From Roridomyces roridus (Eukaryota > Basidiomycota > Agaricomycetes > Agaricales > Mycenaceae): DNA of 64,000 nucleotides. Shown here in pieces: positions 35,201-46,642 of the stretch (within the stretch, counting starts at the first letter, position 1; every line of letters starts with the position of its first letter). The notes under the pieces were generated by a model that was given only the letters and a program-made list of their open reading frames with translations, ran no database searches and had not been told where the DNA came from. The DNA lies in the NCBI GenBank assembly GCA_029378245.1, contig JARKIF010000004.1, positions 1,612,001-1,676,000 of the forward strand, in the 5' to 3' direction. The translations under genes were made by a program, and so were the position numbers.

Positions 35201-36215
35201 CGCCGTGCCACGCGAAGAAAACAATGTACCCAGACGAATTTGGGTCCTTCCGCACATAGCGTACTTCGCACTCGCAAAAGATTTCGGCTCCCCTGTTCCA
35301 TGCGTCGGGTAGGTAGTTCATTAGCGTAGAGTGTTTGGAGCCATCGTTAATTCTTGGGCAGTTAGTCGCGATATATTTCCTTTCACGCAATTTCTCACCC
35401 CGTACAATCCTGCCCCGATCCCGTAGACGCATGCATCTGGACGCCAGCGTTGTTCAGTCCTTCGTGGAAAAAGGTCGTTTGAGGTGGGCGATAAAAGTTG
35501 TGCTTGAAACCGAGTAATTCGGCCTGTTTCTCCAACACCTGGAGTTTCTTGAGCGCCGGGTAATCTTGGGGATAGGGTGTCGGCTGGAGCATCTCTGCTG
35601 CGCGGGCATAGTCTGCAATCCAGATTAGCCTTACAAAAAAGAAGAGAAAAGAGGCGTATTACTCACATGGATCGAGACAAGCAGGGTCTTGCCTGATCTC
35701 GGCGGGCCACTCGCTCAGCTGGAGCGTGCGTTTGTCGGCATGGAGGAAAATATTCGCGTTAAGAAGGGAAGTTCCACCCAAACCTATTTCAATCAGCCGG
35801 TGTCGTGCGTACACGAGAAGAATGTGCCCACCATTCCCAACGAACGCGTTCTGCCCTTCACCCAGAATGAGATGATACAGCCCAGTGGATTTGCCGAACT
35901 GGACATCCTCAAGGGGACCGCTGAATTTCCCAGCATTGCCGGAGATATGCACCTCTGTTGCTGCGGTCTTCAAGTCACTAGGAAACTCTCCAGCTGAAGA
36001 AACAGTGAGCTGCATATCGCACGCGAACAGAAAGACGACGCACGCCAACGTTCCTTGCCAAGTTCCAGCACGGCGACACTCTTTCCAGCTCGCGCCATCC
36101 TACTGGCTGCAACTCCCCCACCATATCCAGAGCCCACGACTACAACGTCGTACTCTGGCTCCATCATGGAGACCGGCCTACTCAGCCTCGGGAATTTTTT
36201 CTCATCCAGCTTCAT
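32228..36215 (-). CDS. GMC oxidoreductase / alpha-beta hydrolase fusion (copy B)
   Basis: Ten exons on the minus strand: 36044-36215, 35832-35993, 35667-35783, 35399-35612, 35145-35352, 34963-35095, 34430-34906, 34205-34381, 33840-34154, 32228-33789; 3537 nt, 1178 residues. FAD loop GSGYGGG, HPLGG and VNP of GMC enzymes, then a linker and an alpha/beta hydrolase with nucleophile elbow CHCVG and a late GYGHLD His. Start ATG 36215 (KLDEKKFPRLSRP) aligns with copy A. It has two introns missing from copy A (after QDCTG; after the STDD segment) and lacks two introns in the hydrolase part. Its seventh intron begins with GC (gcgagt) as the only phase-compatible donor. Likely same function as copy A. 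Confidence 0.87.
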
Positions 36216-36794
36216 GGTGTCGTCCTGAGAGAATGCGAGATGTACGGGGTAACGCCATTGCGGTGATAGCCAAGCTTTTAAACGGACGCTGTATGAATAG
36301 ATACACCGAGTAGACCAGAGTATGTAGTTGCAGACAAGGGTTTCCGTTGCGATCACTTAACCCCGAAAGGTATCCCCATGTTTTGCCCATGTTCGTCTCA
36401 CACAGGTACAGCAAGTCCCTGCACTCAGTACTTGTCTATCCGCGCCATTCAAATTTCGAGCGCTCTAAGGGCTATGAATTAAAGCACCTCCCTGCCAAAC
36501 GTTGTCGAAAGATATTTCCGAGCCGTAGTTCCGAGCGCTCAATCTTTGAATGAAGCTTCTGGACCTCTTTCGTGCGAATAGGAAACGGTTTACCCAAGGT
36601 GGGCCATCCCGATATCTTTGCGGGATGATGTCGTAGACTCGTAGACTCAAACGGCGGCGAAATGATATGGCACAACGATTGTATTGTCATGAATGCAGAT
36701 TGCCAAATTTACCCTGTCCTGTCTCCCTGCAATCGTGTCAATGGGAGCGACACGGTGACAGTGAGAATGTTTCTTACCCGATGTGCAAATACCA
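36216..36794. other. Intergenic region
   Basis: Between the promoter of fusion copy B and the 3' end of the Fmp29-like gene. No domain, RNA gene or repeat recognised. Confidence 0.6.
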
Positions 36795-38585
36795 TTATTC
36801 CTCTTCCTCAAAGTCGTCCCAAGGCCAGCACCTGGAGAGCTTAGAAGCCTGGAAACCTCTGGCAGCCGCCATCTTGTTAATCTTCTTGACCGCCATACCC
36901 ATCTCCAAAGCCTTCTCATAGTCTTCCGCACTGCGCACCAAGTTATCCCCGGTCGCTCCAACAACGTGCTGCAAGCCCTGCACCAGTTTCGCCGGGTCCA
37001 AATACTCCTGCGCGAGTAACCTCGTATCCTGCACGACCTCCAAATCAAACAAGATAGGGCAAGGTCCAGGCTCGCGACCTCCTCCGTCGATTTCGTTCAT
37101 CCTGGACCACGATGCCGCCACCGTCACCAGCGCACCCCGCAAGTTGAATGGAAAACCCCGCCACGGCTCCCCGGCGAAATTGAAAAGCTGGCGACGATCC
37201 CTGGTCATCTCATCTGCCACACAGCGATGATGCGCTGGATTGTGCTCCTCCACCTCTCTGAGGTAATGATAATTCATGAGGCGGCGTTGGTACAAATCTC
37301 TGTCCGCCTTCTGATGGTTCGCGCACTGGCACTGGTCGACATTTTCCGGCAACGTGGGCCGCGAGGATTCCTCGGATTTCTCAGATTCGTAGGGCAACTG
37401 ACTGAGAAGAAGGGCAGGGAGGATCGCGGTGTGACGCCAACTGATTAGAGCAACAATGCTTGAGATTCCGTCGGAGGAGCGCGAGACGGTGATATTCTCC
37501 GCTTGGATTTGCGGGTGGCGAATTGTGAAACGGGAGAGGGCAGGGTCTGTGGGAATGAGATGTGGCGCGATGCGGATATAGTCGTGCAGACTTTCGATGT
37601 GCTCGGATGGCTGCTGCTCCTGGAGATTGTAGATGATCCTAGCAACAGGGTCCGATGGCACCTGAGGACGTCCGAACTGGGTGAGGTACGCCCACTCTTT
37701 CTCGGCCGGTCGTGACAACGCCTCTTGAACGTCTTTGTCTAAATGCATGCATAAGCAGGAAGCCGACAAGAAGCGAGCCTGAGTAGCTTACAAGGGCCGC
37801 GGTTCACGTCCATCTCGGATCTCTTGCCAAACCACATTTGCGACCGTGTATCTGGGCCGACGCAGAAACGGGGATCATCGTCTAATGGGGTGTGCGGCGC
37901 GTCGGCCTTCTCCATATCTTCGGTGTAGTACAAGGCGCCGCCGGCGGGGAAGCGAATGGACATCATCTTTTTCTCCAGTTGAACAAGCTGGCGTGCGATG
38001 GAGATGGTATCTGGTTCGTCCAAGTCAAACCATTGATCGACGAGTGTGGTACCACCAATGGATTCCGTGAAGATGTACTCTGTCCCAGCGGCATTGTTTG
38101 CGTCTGCAGAGTATCCGTAGACCTCAGGTATCGGTATCCCGTGGGATCGCAAGAACGCCATTGTAGCCGCCTCGCTGGCGACACCAAAGTACCTGGGAAT
38201 CGTGCATTTATACGGAATGTGGGCCACCATCTTGAAGCCGTCGCGCATCGTAATGAGAATTTCCCGATTGTAGTCACCCTCGGCGAGTTTCTCCATGTAG
38301 GCTACATCGTCGGGGCTGCGATTGACGCTCTGCGCTGCCAGTCGACCGAGCTCCGCGACATCGAAGACAACCTTGCGCTCGGCGAGACGAAGGGATTCGT
38401 TTACGCTTCAGACTATGAGGCAGAGTCGCTGGATAAAGGAAAGAGACCTACAGCCATCTCCCAGAAGTGTATTCGAAAAGGTCTTGATTGCGAAGGTGTG
38501 CTGAGAGGGAGAACGAACGGCGTGTCGAGACACGCGTCAAAGAGCGCGAAAAAGAGGAAGAAAGGAGGCGCCAGGGTGGATGCAT
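36795..38585 (-). CDS. Mitochondrial Fmp29/AIM9-type kinase-like protein (copy 1, catalytic residues lost)
   Basis: Three exons (38452-38585, 37792-38405, 36795-37738) give 563 residues. The N-terminus is a likely mitochondrial presequence: MHPPWRLLSSSFSRSL, Arg/Ser-rich and free of acidic residues. Then DLFEYTSGRWL, the opening of the AIM9/Fmp29 family, and an aminoglycoside-phosphotransferase-like fold (EAATMAFLRSHGIPIPEVYGYS; AGTEYIF for the hinge). The catalytic loop reads RHPQIQAENITV, where family kinases have H-P-D-L-H-x-x-N, and the metal Asp-Trp is Ser-Trp (ALISW), so phosphotransfer activity is doubtful. The second exon is 614 nt, equal to its tandem paralog. The acceptor of intron 1 (ctgaag) was chosen by phase and alignment. 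Confidence 0.85.
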
Positions 38586-39022
38586 GTCGAGGTAAGGACG
38601 AGCCTGCTCCTGGCACGGTGACCAAAGTTCAAAAGAGGAAGCGACGCGACGCGGCCCGGATGATTGAAGTTTGATCCGCTCTGGTGACACTTTTTTTTTC
38701 AATCAGATTTCGCATTCAGTTCTCGCGGCCCTCGAGCTCTCTCTCGCGCGCTCAATCGACTACATTCTCTACAGACCACAAATTGACGAATCCTCAAGAA
38801 GTTACTACTCGTACTGCGATGCGGTGTCACCGCTGCTTTCAAACTTTGGAACCGTAAATGCGTGGCAAGCTCGACAAAAAAGTGCTCTGACCGGTGATTC
38901 GGAAATTTCGGACGCAACTCGGATGGACTGGTGTGTACTGTTTTCGATACCCAACTTCAAGGTCATCTGAAACTCCCATGAGTGCCGCAAGAATGAAAAG
39001 ATGAGGAACGCGTACATGTATT
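38586..39022. other. Intergenic region between tandem Fmp29-like genes
   Basis: 437 bp with a T9 run at 38691-38699; presumably promoter of copy 1 and 3' flank of copy 2. Nothing else recognised. Confidence 0.5.
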
Positions 39023-40810
39023 TCAAGAACAGATAGCCTTTCCCTCCTTGTTGAAGTCGTCAAAAGGCCAGTTCTTGATCAGCTCAGGGAACATCCCTCC
39101 ACCATCCCCGTGCATCGCGTCCAGCAGTGCATTCTGCTTGGCAATCCGCCCACGTTCCACAGCGACCTTGAAACCCTCCTCTTCCACAAAGTTATCCGTC
39201 GCAATGTTGCACATCAATTGGAGCTGCGACATCTCAGTCATCACCTTGCCATAATATTCGTACGCTTCCATCGTCTTCCCCATTGCCTCCATGTCGAACT
39301 TGATGGGACAGGAAGCATGACCGACCCCACGGAGGCTCTTCCATTGTGTGGCCGCCGCGATAAACGTCATTTTCAACGGGAGCGGATCCGCCCCCCACGG
39401 CTGGCCTGCAAGTCGGAAAAGTTCACGACGGATCAGGTTCACGGAAGTATCCTCCAGACACCGGTAGAGTAACGGATTGTGCTTCTCCACCTGTTCGAGA
39501 TAGTGGTGATTGACGAGGTGGCGTTGGTACTCTCCCTTCCGCTCCTCCGCACCAGGGTCGGTAGACTCATTATAGTCCGCAGGTGTCGCCATCACCCGCG
39601 ACAACGGAACAGTAAAGTCCCCGAACCCATAGGGCATGTAGCTGAGGAGAAAGACGGGAAGGATGACGGTGTGGTACCAGTCGATCACGGCGGCAATGTT
39701 CAAGGTGCCATCGGATGAACGCGAGACGAGGATATTATCGCCATGCACGTTACGGTGGCGGATACGGAAACGAGCGAGGTCAGGGTCCTTTGGGATGAGG
39801 GAAGGTGCGAGGAGACGGTAACGGGATAGCGTTTCAATGTGCTCAGCTGGCTGCTGCTCGTTTTTGTAGACGATCTTCTTTATACGCTCCACTGGTATCT
39901 GTGGACGTCCAAACTGCTTGAGGTACGCTATTTCCTTGTCGGCCGGTCCCAGCAACGTCGCTTCGGCATCTTTGTCTACGGGATGAGTTAGTTGTGCGCC
40001 CGAGGAAGAGCAAGATGGCTCACATGGTCCCCGATGCACGTCCATCTCCGTCATTTCGTCGCACCACATCGCTGGCCTTGAATCTGGACCAACAGCGAAA
40101 CGCGCATCCTCCGGCAGTGGCACGTGTGGCGCGCCAACCCTTGCGAGATCCTCGGTGTAGTACAAGGCGCCGCCAGCAGGGAAAGGTATCGACATCATCT
40201 TCGCCTCTAGTTCGGCGAGATGTCGGGCGACGGAGATGACATCCGCCTCGTTGAGGTAATACCATCCTTCGACGAGCCTTGGGTGAACAATGAATTCCAT
40301 GAAGATGTATTCAGTTCCCGCGGCATTGTTTGCATCGGGCGAATAGCCATAAATTTGAGGAACTGGTATGTCATGAGTTCGTAGGAAAGCCATGGTGGCG
40401 GCTTTGCTGGCGGTGGCAAAGTATCTGGGAATGGTGCATTGATATGGGATGTGCGCCTCCATCCGGAAGCCGTCGCGCATGGTTATGATGACGGTGCGGT
40501 CGTATACCGTCTCGCGGTCTTTAAAAATATCGACCACTTCATCGGGGCTGCGATTGACGCTTTGTGCTGCAAGTCGACACAACTCGGCGACGTTGAACAC
40601 GACTTTGCGTTCTGCGAGGCGGAGGGCGCTGCTGACCCTGGGAACGAGTTGGTGAGGAGTCCCACCGAAAGAGAGAAGTGTGAATCACATATAGTTTCCA
40701 GTCGTATACTCGAAAAGGTCCGAAGATTCTGACTGTGTCAAAGACGAGGACACGCCTCGGCCATGGACTGACATATGCGTCGCGTTCAGGGGAAGAGGGC
40801 GCGAGGACAT
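39023..40810 (-). CDS. Mitochondrial Fmp29/AIM9-type kinase-like protein (copy 2)
   Basis: Three exons (40689-40810, 40024-40637, 39023-39975) give 562 residues. ATG 40810 opens MSSRPLPLNATHMSVHGRG, weaker as a presequence than copy 1; the hydrophobic/basic stretch further upstream has no ATG in frame. DLFEYTTGNYM begins the family homology. The catalytic loop is RHRNVHGDNILV, with Asn where the catalytic Asp should be, while the metal-binding IDW is kept. Intron 2 is 48 nt, free of stops and in frame, so its retention would only insert 16 residues. About half the protein is shared with copy 1, its tandem neighbour downstream. Role in mitochondria unknown. Confidence 0.85.
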
Positions 40811-41650
40811 CCTTCTCAAAAAAGCATGTTGGTAGAGAAAAGAAGAAGAAAGGGATGCGTTTACCTTACTAGACGTCAAAGAACATGAGAGCAGCAATCA
40901 AGTTGCGGCCATCAAACTTATCTTGATCCCGAACTCTCGCCACTCACCACTCTGGTGCATTGCACCTCTTGGCTCTACAACATTTCTTCATTTCTCTCTG
41001 GAATCCCCCGCATGTACCAACCTGGTGCTCGAGTCCTCATCCGCGAAGCCATGTAAAATCTGCAAGACGACAATGTTCAAGTCAACCTCTCCCCTCGAAT
41101 TCATTCTCTACGCAATCTCTGCGACGTGTAATCCTAGGTATGCGGACAGCTGGGACCTGTCGAGGCCCTCCGACAAAGGAAGACGGATTGAACATCACAA
41201 AGTACGAGTCTTGCAGTCAACAATTCCGAGGCAGGCTCAACTTGTAGGACTCGGTCTGACTCATCGATTCTGTTATTATCTCTGCAGCAGGGATTCCAAT
41301 CAGGCCTCGTTCCTACACCCTGGGATTTACCCTTGACCAACCACCCTCTCTCATGCACTATCAAATGGCGAGAACGTTACTGGTCGGCTTCGCGAAGTTG
41401 GCATTTGCAGCAACTTCGTGTCCGATCTTTCTCGAGACATCGGGGACTATACAACGTGAAAGCCCACCGCTTGGCACCTTTTTCACTCGCTCCCTGTGTT
41501 CCAGCATACGCTTTCCATGATGGACTCTCTCCCGGCATCGTCGCACGCATCATGTCCAGTGGTCACTCGGTGATATTGCGACGTCGGCTCAATGCACCAG
41601 CGTGGATGCTTCACGTGCACCTCCCTCGCGCACGGACCAACGTCGAAACG
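40811..41650. other. Intergenic region upstream of U2
   Basis: About 840 bp between the Fmp29-like gene (-) and the U2 snRNA TATA box. Several short frames are open, none with a domain or a plausible exon chain. Confidence 0.55.
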
Positions 41651-41658
41651 TATAAAAG
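41651..41658 (+). promoter_or_regulatory. TATA box of the U2 snRNA gene
   Basis: tataaaag lies about 26 bp before the inferred 5' end of U2, the expected spacing for a TATA-driven snRNA gene. Confidence 0.7.
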
Positions 41659-41676
41659 CAACCGCCCTCCATCCAG

Positions 41677-41870
41677 ATTCCTTACCACTCTGGCCTTTTG
41701 GCTTAGATCAAGTGTAGTATCTGTTCTTAATAGTTTAACAACTATTATGGAGCCACCGGCTCCATATAACTTGTTATCTAATTTTTGCCGCCCTTGTCCT
41801 TGTGCTCTGCTTGCACCACTTGGACGCGATGACCTTGCTGCTGCACTACTGGCTTGTGTCGTCAGGGGAC
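41677..41870 (+). ncRNA. U2: U2 spliceosomal snRNA
   Basis: The near-invariant 5' half of U2 is present: ggccttttggcttagatc, then aagtgtagtatctgttctta, which contains the branch-point-recognition GTAGTA at 41714-41719. Next come stem-loop IIa/IIb with a perfect tatggagcc/ggctccata hairpin (41744-41767 region), a Sm site aatttttg (41780-41787) and 3' GC-rich stem-loops (gatgac pairing with gtcgtc). U2 base-pairs with the intron branch site in the spliceosome. Both ends are estimated: the 5' end from the TATA box, the 3' end from the last stem. It sits about 200 bp before an F-box gene on the same strand. Confidence 0.9.
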
Positions 41871-42074
41871 TCCCTTCCTTCTCTTTGCTGCGCGCTTTGG
41901 GCGCCCGATTTTCGGGTGGCTTTCTGACGTAGCAAATAGTTTGAAGAGTCGTCTCTGGCTCTCTTTTCTAGTTTGACTTCACTACTACTTACTATCCTGT
42001 GTCTCGTCAAACTCCCATCAAACAATGTGACTCTCCGCCCGACTTTCCCACCGTGCCACTCTCTGACTGCGCCC

Positions 42075-43765
42075 ATGAGTCCTGCTCTGCCCGAGGATGT
42101 CTGGCGATGTGTCGCGTCGTTTTTGCCCCCTCTGAATATCCACAGGCTCATCTCTGTTAACCAGGCCTGCTATAACATAGCTATGGATCTAAAGTATCAG
42201 CAAGTCGAGTGGAAGACGCTCGACCGCTGGATGCTAAGGTCCCTGGTACGACTGAGGTATATCTATCTGCTTTATTCGATTCTCGTGAATAAACTGTTGT
42301 CCAGAACCACGGAAGCAGCCAGACGTGTGCGCAGACTCCACATTCGCGCCTGGTTCATCGAATATCTCATCCAGAAGGAATCCCTGACGACGGCTTCGCG
42401 TGCAGCCATAACCTCGTCCAAACGGTGGTTTTCCAGACTGTTGACTCCCCAGGCGTCATCCAGTCTGATTCCACAGAAGATCACGACTGCGCACGAAATC
42501 CTAGACGCCATGACTGCAGCTCTACGCTTGATGACTCAGGTCACAGAGTACAGCTTCGAGTGGCGCGACCTGCCCCCGACGTCCGACACTCTCCGTCTCC
42601 TCACGACCGCACGCACCGCCTTCGGGATCAGTCTTCGCAAGCTGACGCTTCGTGCCCAGCTGTGCAATTACAAAGCCTTGGTTTCGACCGTCGATTTTGA
42701 CGGCCTCGAGGAACTGGAGCTGCACTTTGATCACGATAATGGTGTCGAGGACGGCCCTACGCTGCTACGCGAGACTATTGCGCCGTTTATCAACCATTTT
42801 CGGCGCACCATCAGCAGCCTCCGCATAACCGGAGTGTCGAACACGGACTTGGCGTCCCTCTTTCATGCTCTAGAAGTGTTTCCTCATCTACGGAAACTCG
42901 CTACATTTCTCACATTCGACGAAACCCATCTATCCGATCCTTCCGGCCTTGTTCGAGTCTTGCGTCGGAATTCCGACACACTGACAGACCTCGAACTGGG
43001 GTGGTCGTACGCATTGTCGTCCGACTCGGCAGATAAACCGCCTAGCACATGGCCGGCATTTAAAACGGCATTCACGGCGGACTCGACCCTCCTTGCGCAT
43101 CTGTGCATCCTCACGATGCCGATGCTCGACACATTCACCGCCACGCTCGCGTGCCTGCAGCGCTCCGCTGACACTCTGACACATCTCACTCTCTTGGGTC
43201 ATTTTCTCAACCCAACCGAGTTTGCTGAACTTGTTCAAGTATTCGCTCACCGACCGTTTGATGCTGGGTTAAATTCCCTCACTGTCGGGATAGCCTACCT
43301 CGCGGTGGACATTTTGGATCTTCTGGCAAGCCGTTTGCCTGGGTTGAATGACCTCAATCTCATCATGCCGGACAATTTATTGTCTTTGCTTCGTGGTTTG
43401 GTATGTACAATGCGCTCGATCGTCTCGCTTCGTACTAACGATTGAAAACGTAGCACGACGAACCTGTGAGCCATCCCTTTGTTTCAATTATTCCAGATAT
43501 TCATATCCCGTAGGATTCATTCTGCCACACTCTCCTCGGTCGCAAGTACCCCGACTGGCAGCTCACCAATCTGGGCATCTACACCAACCGATTGGTCTCC
43601 CCGCCAGTGTACGTCTCGGACGAGTTCGAGATGATGCAACATCTCGCCTGGTGTGTGCCAAATGTCAAGACATTCAAAGGAGAGGATATGGGTGGTAGCC
43701 CTTACCACCGTTCGGGGCCGGTATGGAATCGGTGTCCGTTGTTTGATACGAATGCGCGGTCTTGA
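42075..43765 (+). CDS. F-box/LRR-like protein with a 12-nt microexon
   Basis: Three exons (42075-43400, 43454-43465, 43514-43765) give 529 residues. The start MSPALPEDVWRCVASFLPP with LISVNQACYNIAM is the degenerate F-box common in agaricomycetes. Leucine-rich segments follow (LRKLTLRAQ, LEELELHFD, ISSLRITGV, LTDLELGW, LTHLTLLGHF). The ending GRKYPDWQLTNLGIY matches the tail of this family. Exon 2 is only 12 nt (HDEP); both flanking introns (53 and 48 nt) have good GT-AG ends and the frame is kept. Unrelated in detail to the two other F-box families in the window. Probable SCF substrate adaptor. Confidence 0.82.
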
Positions 43766-43933
43766 ATCAATTTGTTGATGGGCGCCGTTTCTGGTGCCAT
43801 AGACTGAATTCAATCAGGCAAGTTGAATTTTCGGAAGTTCAAGAAGAGAAGGTTCGTCGGGGTTATGATTCGCCGGAAAATTGCAATGAGGATAAAAAGC
43901 GGGAATGAACTATTCCTCGAGCTCATCAGCACA

Positions 43934-45090
43934 ATGGTTCATCGAGGTGAGAGACACTCTTCTTCTGCTGGCTTTTATTCTCATTTTTTTCTGCCATTCA
44001 GCTGTTCTCGTTCTTTCTCTGTTAACGCTATTCTGCGCTGCGAATGCAGCTGCGCAACCCGTCCTCAATTTCGTCAATTCCAAATGGATATGGACACCAA
44101 CTACCACCGCCGGTGCCATCGTCGGCCTCCGCAAGGACCCCTCCTTTGGGCAAGTCCCTCATCGCAGCCGAAATTGCCATCACCGCTGCCGACCAGATGA
44201 CTTTATTCGTCAACGGGGAACGTATTGGCTCGGGCACGCCACCTAACCGAGGCGCCTTTGTAGGCCGATTCTGCGTCGACCTGGTCCCAAGTTTCAATGT
44301 CTTTGCTGTCAGCTCACACACGAACGCACCATCTGGCGGGGGGATGATTGGCACCATCCTCCTCACGTATTCCGACAACACGACAGATACGATTGTCTCG
44401 GATGCAAGTTGGTGTGTGCAGGGTGCGCCGCCGGCTGGGTTTGAACAGTTGGAGTTCGATGATACAGCGTGGTCTGCGGGGACAGTCGTCGGTGCTGCAG
44501 GCGATGCGCCTTGGGGCCCGCTGCACATCGCCTCTGACCCACCTGTCCTTGGTCTCCAGGCGACTCAATGGGTATGGACGGACGTCGGACAGACTGCCAC
44601 CGACCTCCTCCCCGCTGGCTCGCGCGCTTTCCGTCGGATCTTTACCCCCGCGCCGAATCAAACTCCAATGAACGCCAACATCCTCATCTCTGCGAACAAC
44701 GAATACACGTTGTATGTGAACGGTGTGGTCGTTGGGACCGGTGCAAACCCACAAGTCGCGCAGCACTATGTCGTCGAGTTCCAGCCTGGGACGGAGGAGG
44801 TTGTTCTCGCAGTTTTGGCTACGAATACTGGCAGCGAGGCGAGCACCGCTGGCGTGCTTGTCGTTATGGAGGTGAATATGCTGCCCGTAGGACGAGTCGG
44901 TTGCATAGGCGGGGCATTCGCGTTGACGGATGTGACTTGGAAGTCGACGACGGGGTCGATTCCGGCTGGATGGGAGCAGCCTGGATTCAATGACACGGCG
45001 TGGTCGGCGGTGTTTGTGGAGGCGAATTATGGGACGCCGAAATTCGGGAACTTGACTATTGCTGCTGTTTCGCCGACGGTTACTGTTTGA
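43934..45090 (+). CDS. Secreted protein with repeated beta-sandwich-like modules (one frameshift)
   Basis: Exon 1 is 43934-43946; after a 55-nt intron exon 2 starts at 44002. Together they encode a good signal peptide, MVHRAVLVLSLLTLF, ending around AANAAA. Two modules of about 150 residues follow, each opening W-I/V-W-T, with a central LxVNGxxxGxG loop (TLFVNGERIGSG, TLYVNGVVVGTG) and a closing FDDTAW/FNDTAW plus PxFGNLTIA. This resembles the galactose-binding-like modules of secreted fungal proteins; ligand unknown. Near 44137 the frame shifts by one nucleotide between GLRKD and TPPLGK, so this copy is either inactive or carries an assembly error. Fragments of its 3' end recur at 48.5 and 56.9 kb. 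Confidence 0.6.
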
Positions 45091-45334
45091 TTTCTAGCAC
45101 TAGTTGTTCTCATTTCGTCGAATTTGTGTGTTCACATTGACGCGTCCGCATTGTGGACATTTGTTTTGTCCGATCTTGCTCCTTACCACCACATCCCAGC
45201 TTCCGATTCAACCCATACCAGCCGGTGTCCGTTTGAAAACTATTCAACAGCGTTTGAAAGCATTGTAAGTGAGGGACTCACTGTCTTGAGACATATCTCC
45301 CTGACATTCGAAATGAAAGACCCCCAAAACCCCT

Positions 45335-46642
45335 ATGTCCGTTGAAGAGCCCGAGGCGGGCATAGAAAGAGTCCTGTCTGAGATTGAACGACAAAAAGAC
45401 TCGGAAGTCCTTCAAAATCTCCAGCAAAACAAAAGCACGCTCCAGCGTCAGCTCAACAACATCCGCGATCCTATCGCTGGACTACCTGTGGAGATTTCTT
45501 CCGAGATATCCACCCTATGCCTCCCCTCCTATTTGCCAAAGCAGGCCACGGCCAATCAAGTCCCTACGCTCCTGCTCCGCATCTGCAATACGTGGTCCGG
45601 CATAGCTTTAGCTACGCCCGCCCTATGGGCCTCATTTCTCATCCGTTTTCCATGCCGCACTGGTTTGAATGTCGTTTGGGAAAGATGGCTTCAACGGAGT
45701 GGTACCCACCCTTTGCACATCAGAGTGCTCGGGCCTCTCGAGTCCCAAGCCGGGGCTCTCATCTGGCGCCATTCCAATAGACTGCAAAGGCTGGGCATAC
45801 TTCCGGAACTACAGGTGCAGGGCGTCGAATTAGATCATCGAGACCGCGATATTCTGGCAGGCACGCAGCCACAGTCGCTACCATGCCTCCGAACTCTGAG
45901 CATTGCTGGTTGCCAGCGTTCGACGTTCCTCCAGCTCCCAATTCTCCGGCTCCTGCGCCTTGCTCCCGTCCTGACCGAACTTATTCTCTACAATCTGCTC
46001 CTGTCGCATGCGCAGGAGGAGGTCGAAACACTGGCTGGGGTTGTCCTTCCCTGTCTGCGTCGCCTGACAGTCGCAAGATTTTCTAACCGACTCGGCTCCA
46101 ATGATCCCACTCAATATATCCTGGACTACATTTCTGCGCCCGGCCTCGAGATCTTCATCTGCGATAGCCCTGCTGATTACCCCAAGTTGCTTTCTTTTCT
46201 TCGACGATCAGAGGCGTCGATCCAAGATATCTGTATCAGGGAGATGCAGAATTTCAGTGGCATGGACGAGCTCCTGCCTCTCATTCCCTCCGTTACGCGC
46301 GTGAAATTCGAGTGGAATCGCGCGCAGGCTGTGGAACAGCTGTTCACCACTTTGGAGCAGCGCCTCGCATTGCCGAGCCTGCGGAACTTGCAAGTCCAAT
46401 GGTCGCAGTGCCGTGAACCGCCCAATGCGTTCTGGGAGGCGGTTCTGCGCGCACTCTTCGATCGTCGAACTCAGCTGTAAAGTGTTCGCATTCGCTACCA
46501 TATGGACGGGGACCCACTTATCCCTCCGAAAGTCAAAGCCGGATTGCGAAAGCTGGTCAGGGATGGCATGGATATCCGGATTGCAGACAAATTTCATTAT
46601 CGCCATCGAGGCGAGGGACAAAATATTCTCATTTCCATGTAA
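45335..46642 (+). pseudogene. F-box-like pseudogene, array copy 1 (premature stop)
   Basis: ATG 45335 opens SVEEPEAGIERVLSEIERQ (coiled coil), then the F-box-like RDPIAGLPVEISSEI and ICNTWSGIALATPALW, then leucine-rich repeats (LPILRLLRLAPVLTELILYN). The frame is intact for 381 residues but stops at TAA 46478-46480, where the third copy has CAA (Gln). Homology continues in the same frame for 54 more codons to a second TAA at 46640-46642. It is the best-preserved copy of the array; a truncated product lacking the C-terminal tail is possible. Confidence 0.75.

Noticed and set aside
39976..40023. Cys/Ser-rich insert (EPSCSSSGAQLTH) in the second Fmp29-like protein
   Set aside because: It is a 48-nt intron with gtgagc and cgtag ends; the paralog has an intron at the same place.
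40923..41336. 137-codon plus-strand frame upstream of U2
   Set aside because: No domain, no supporting exon neighbours and average composition; treated as chance.
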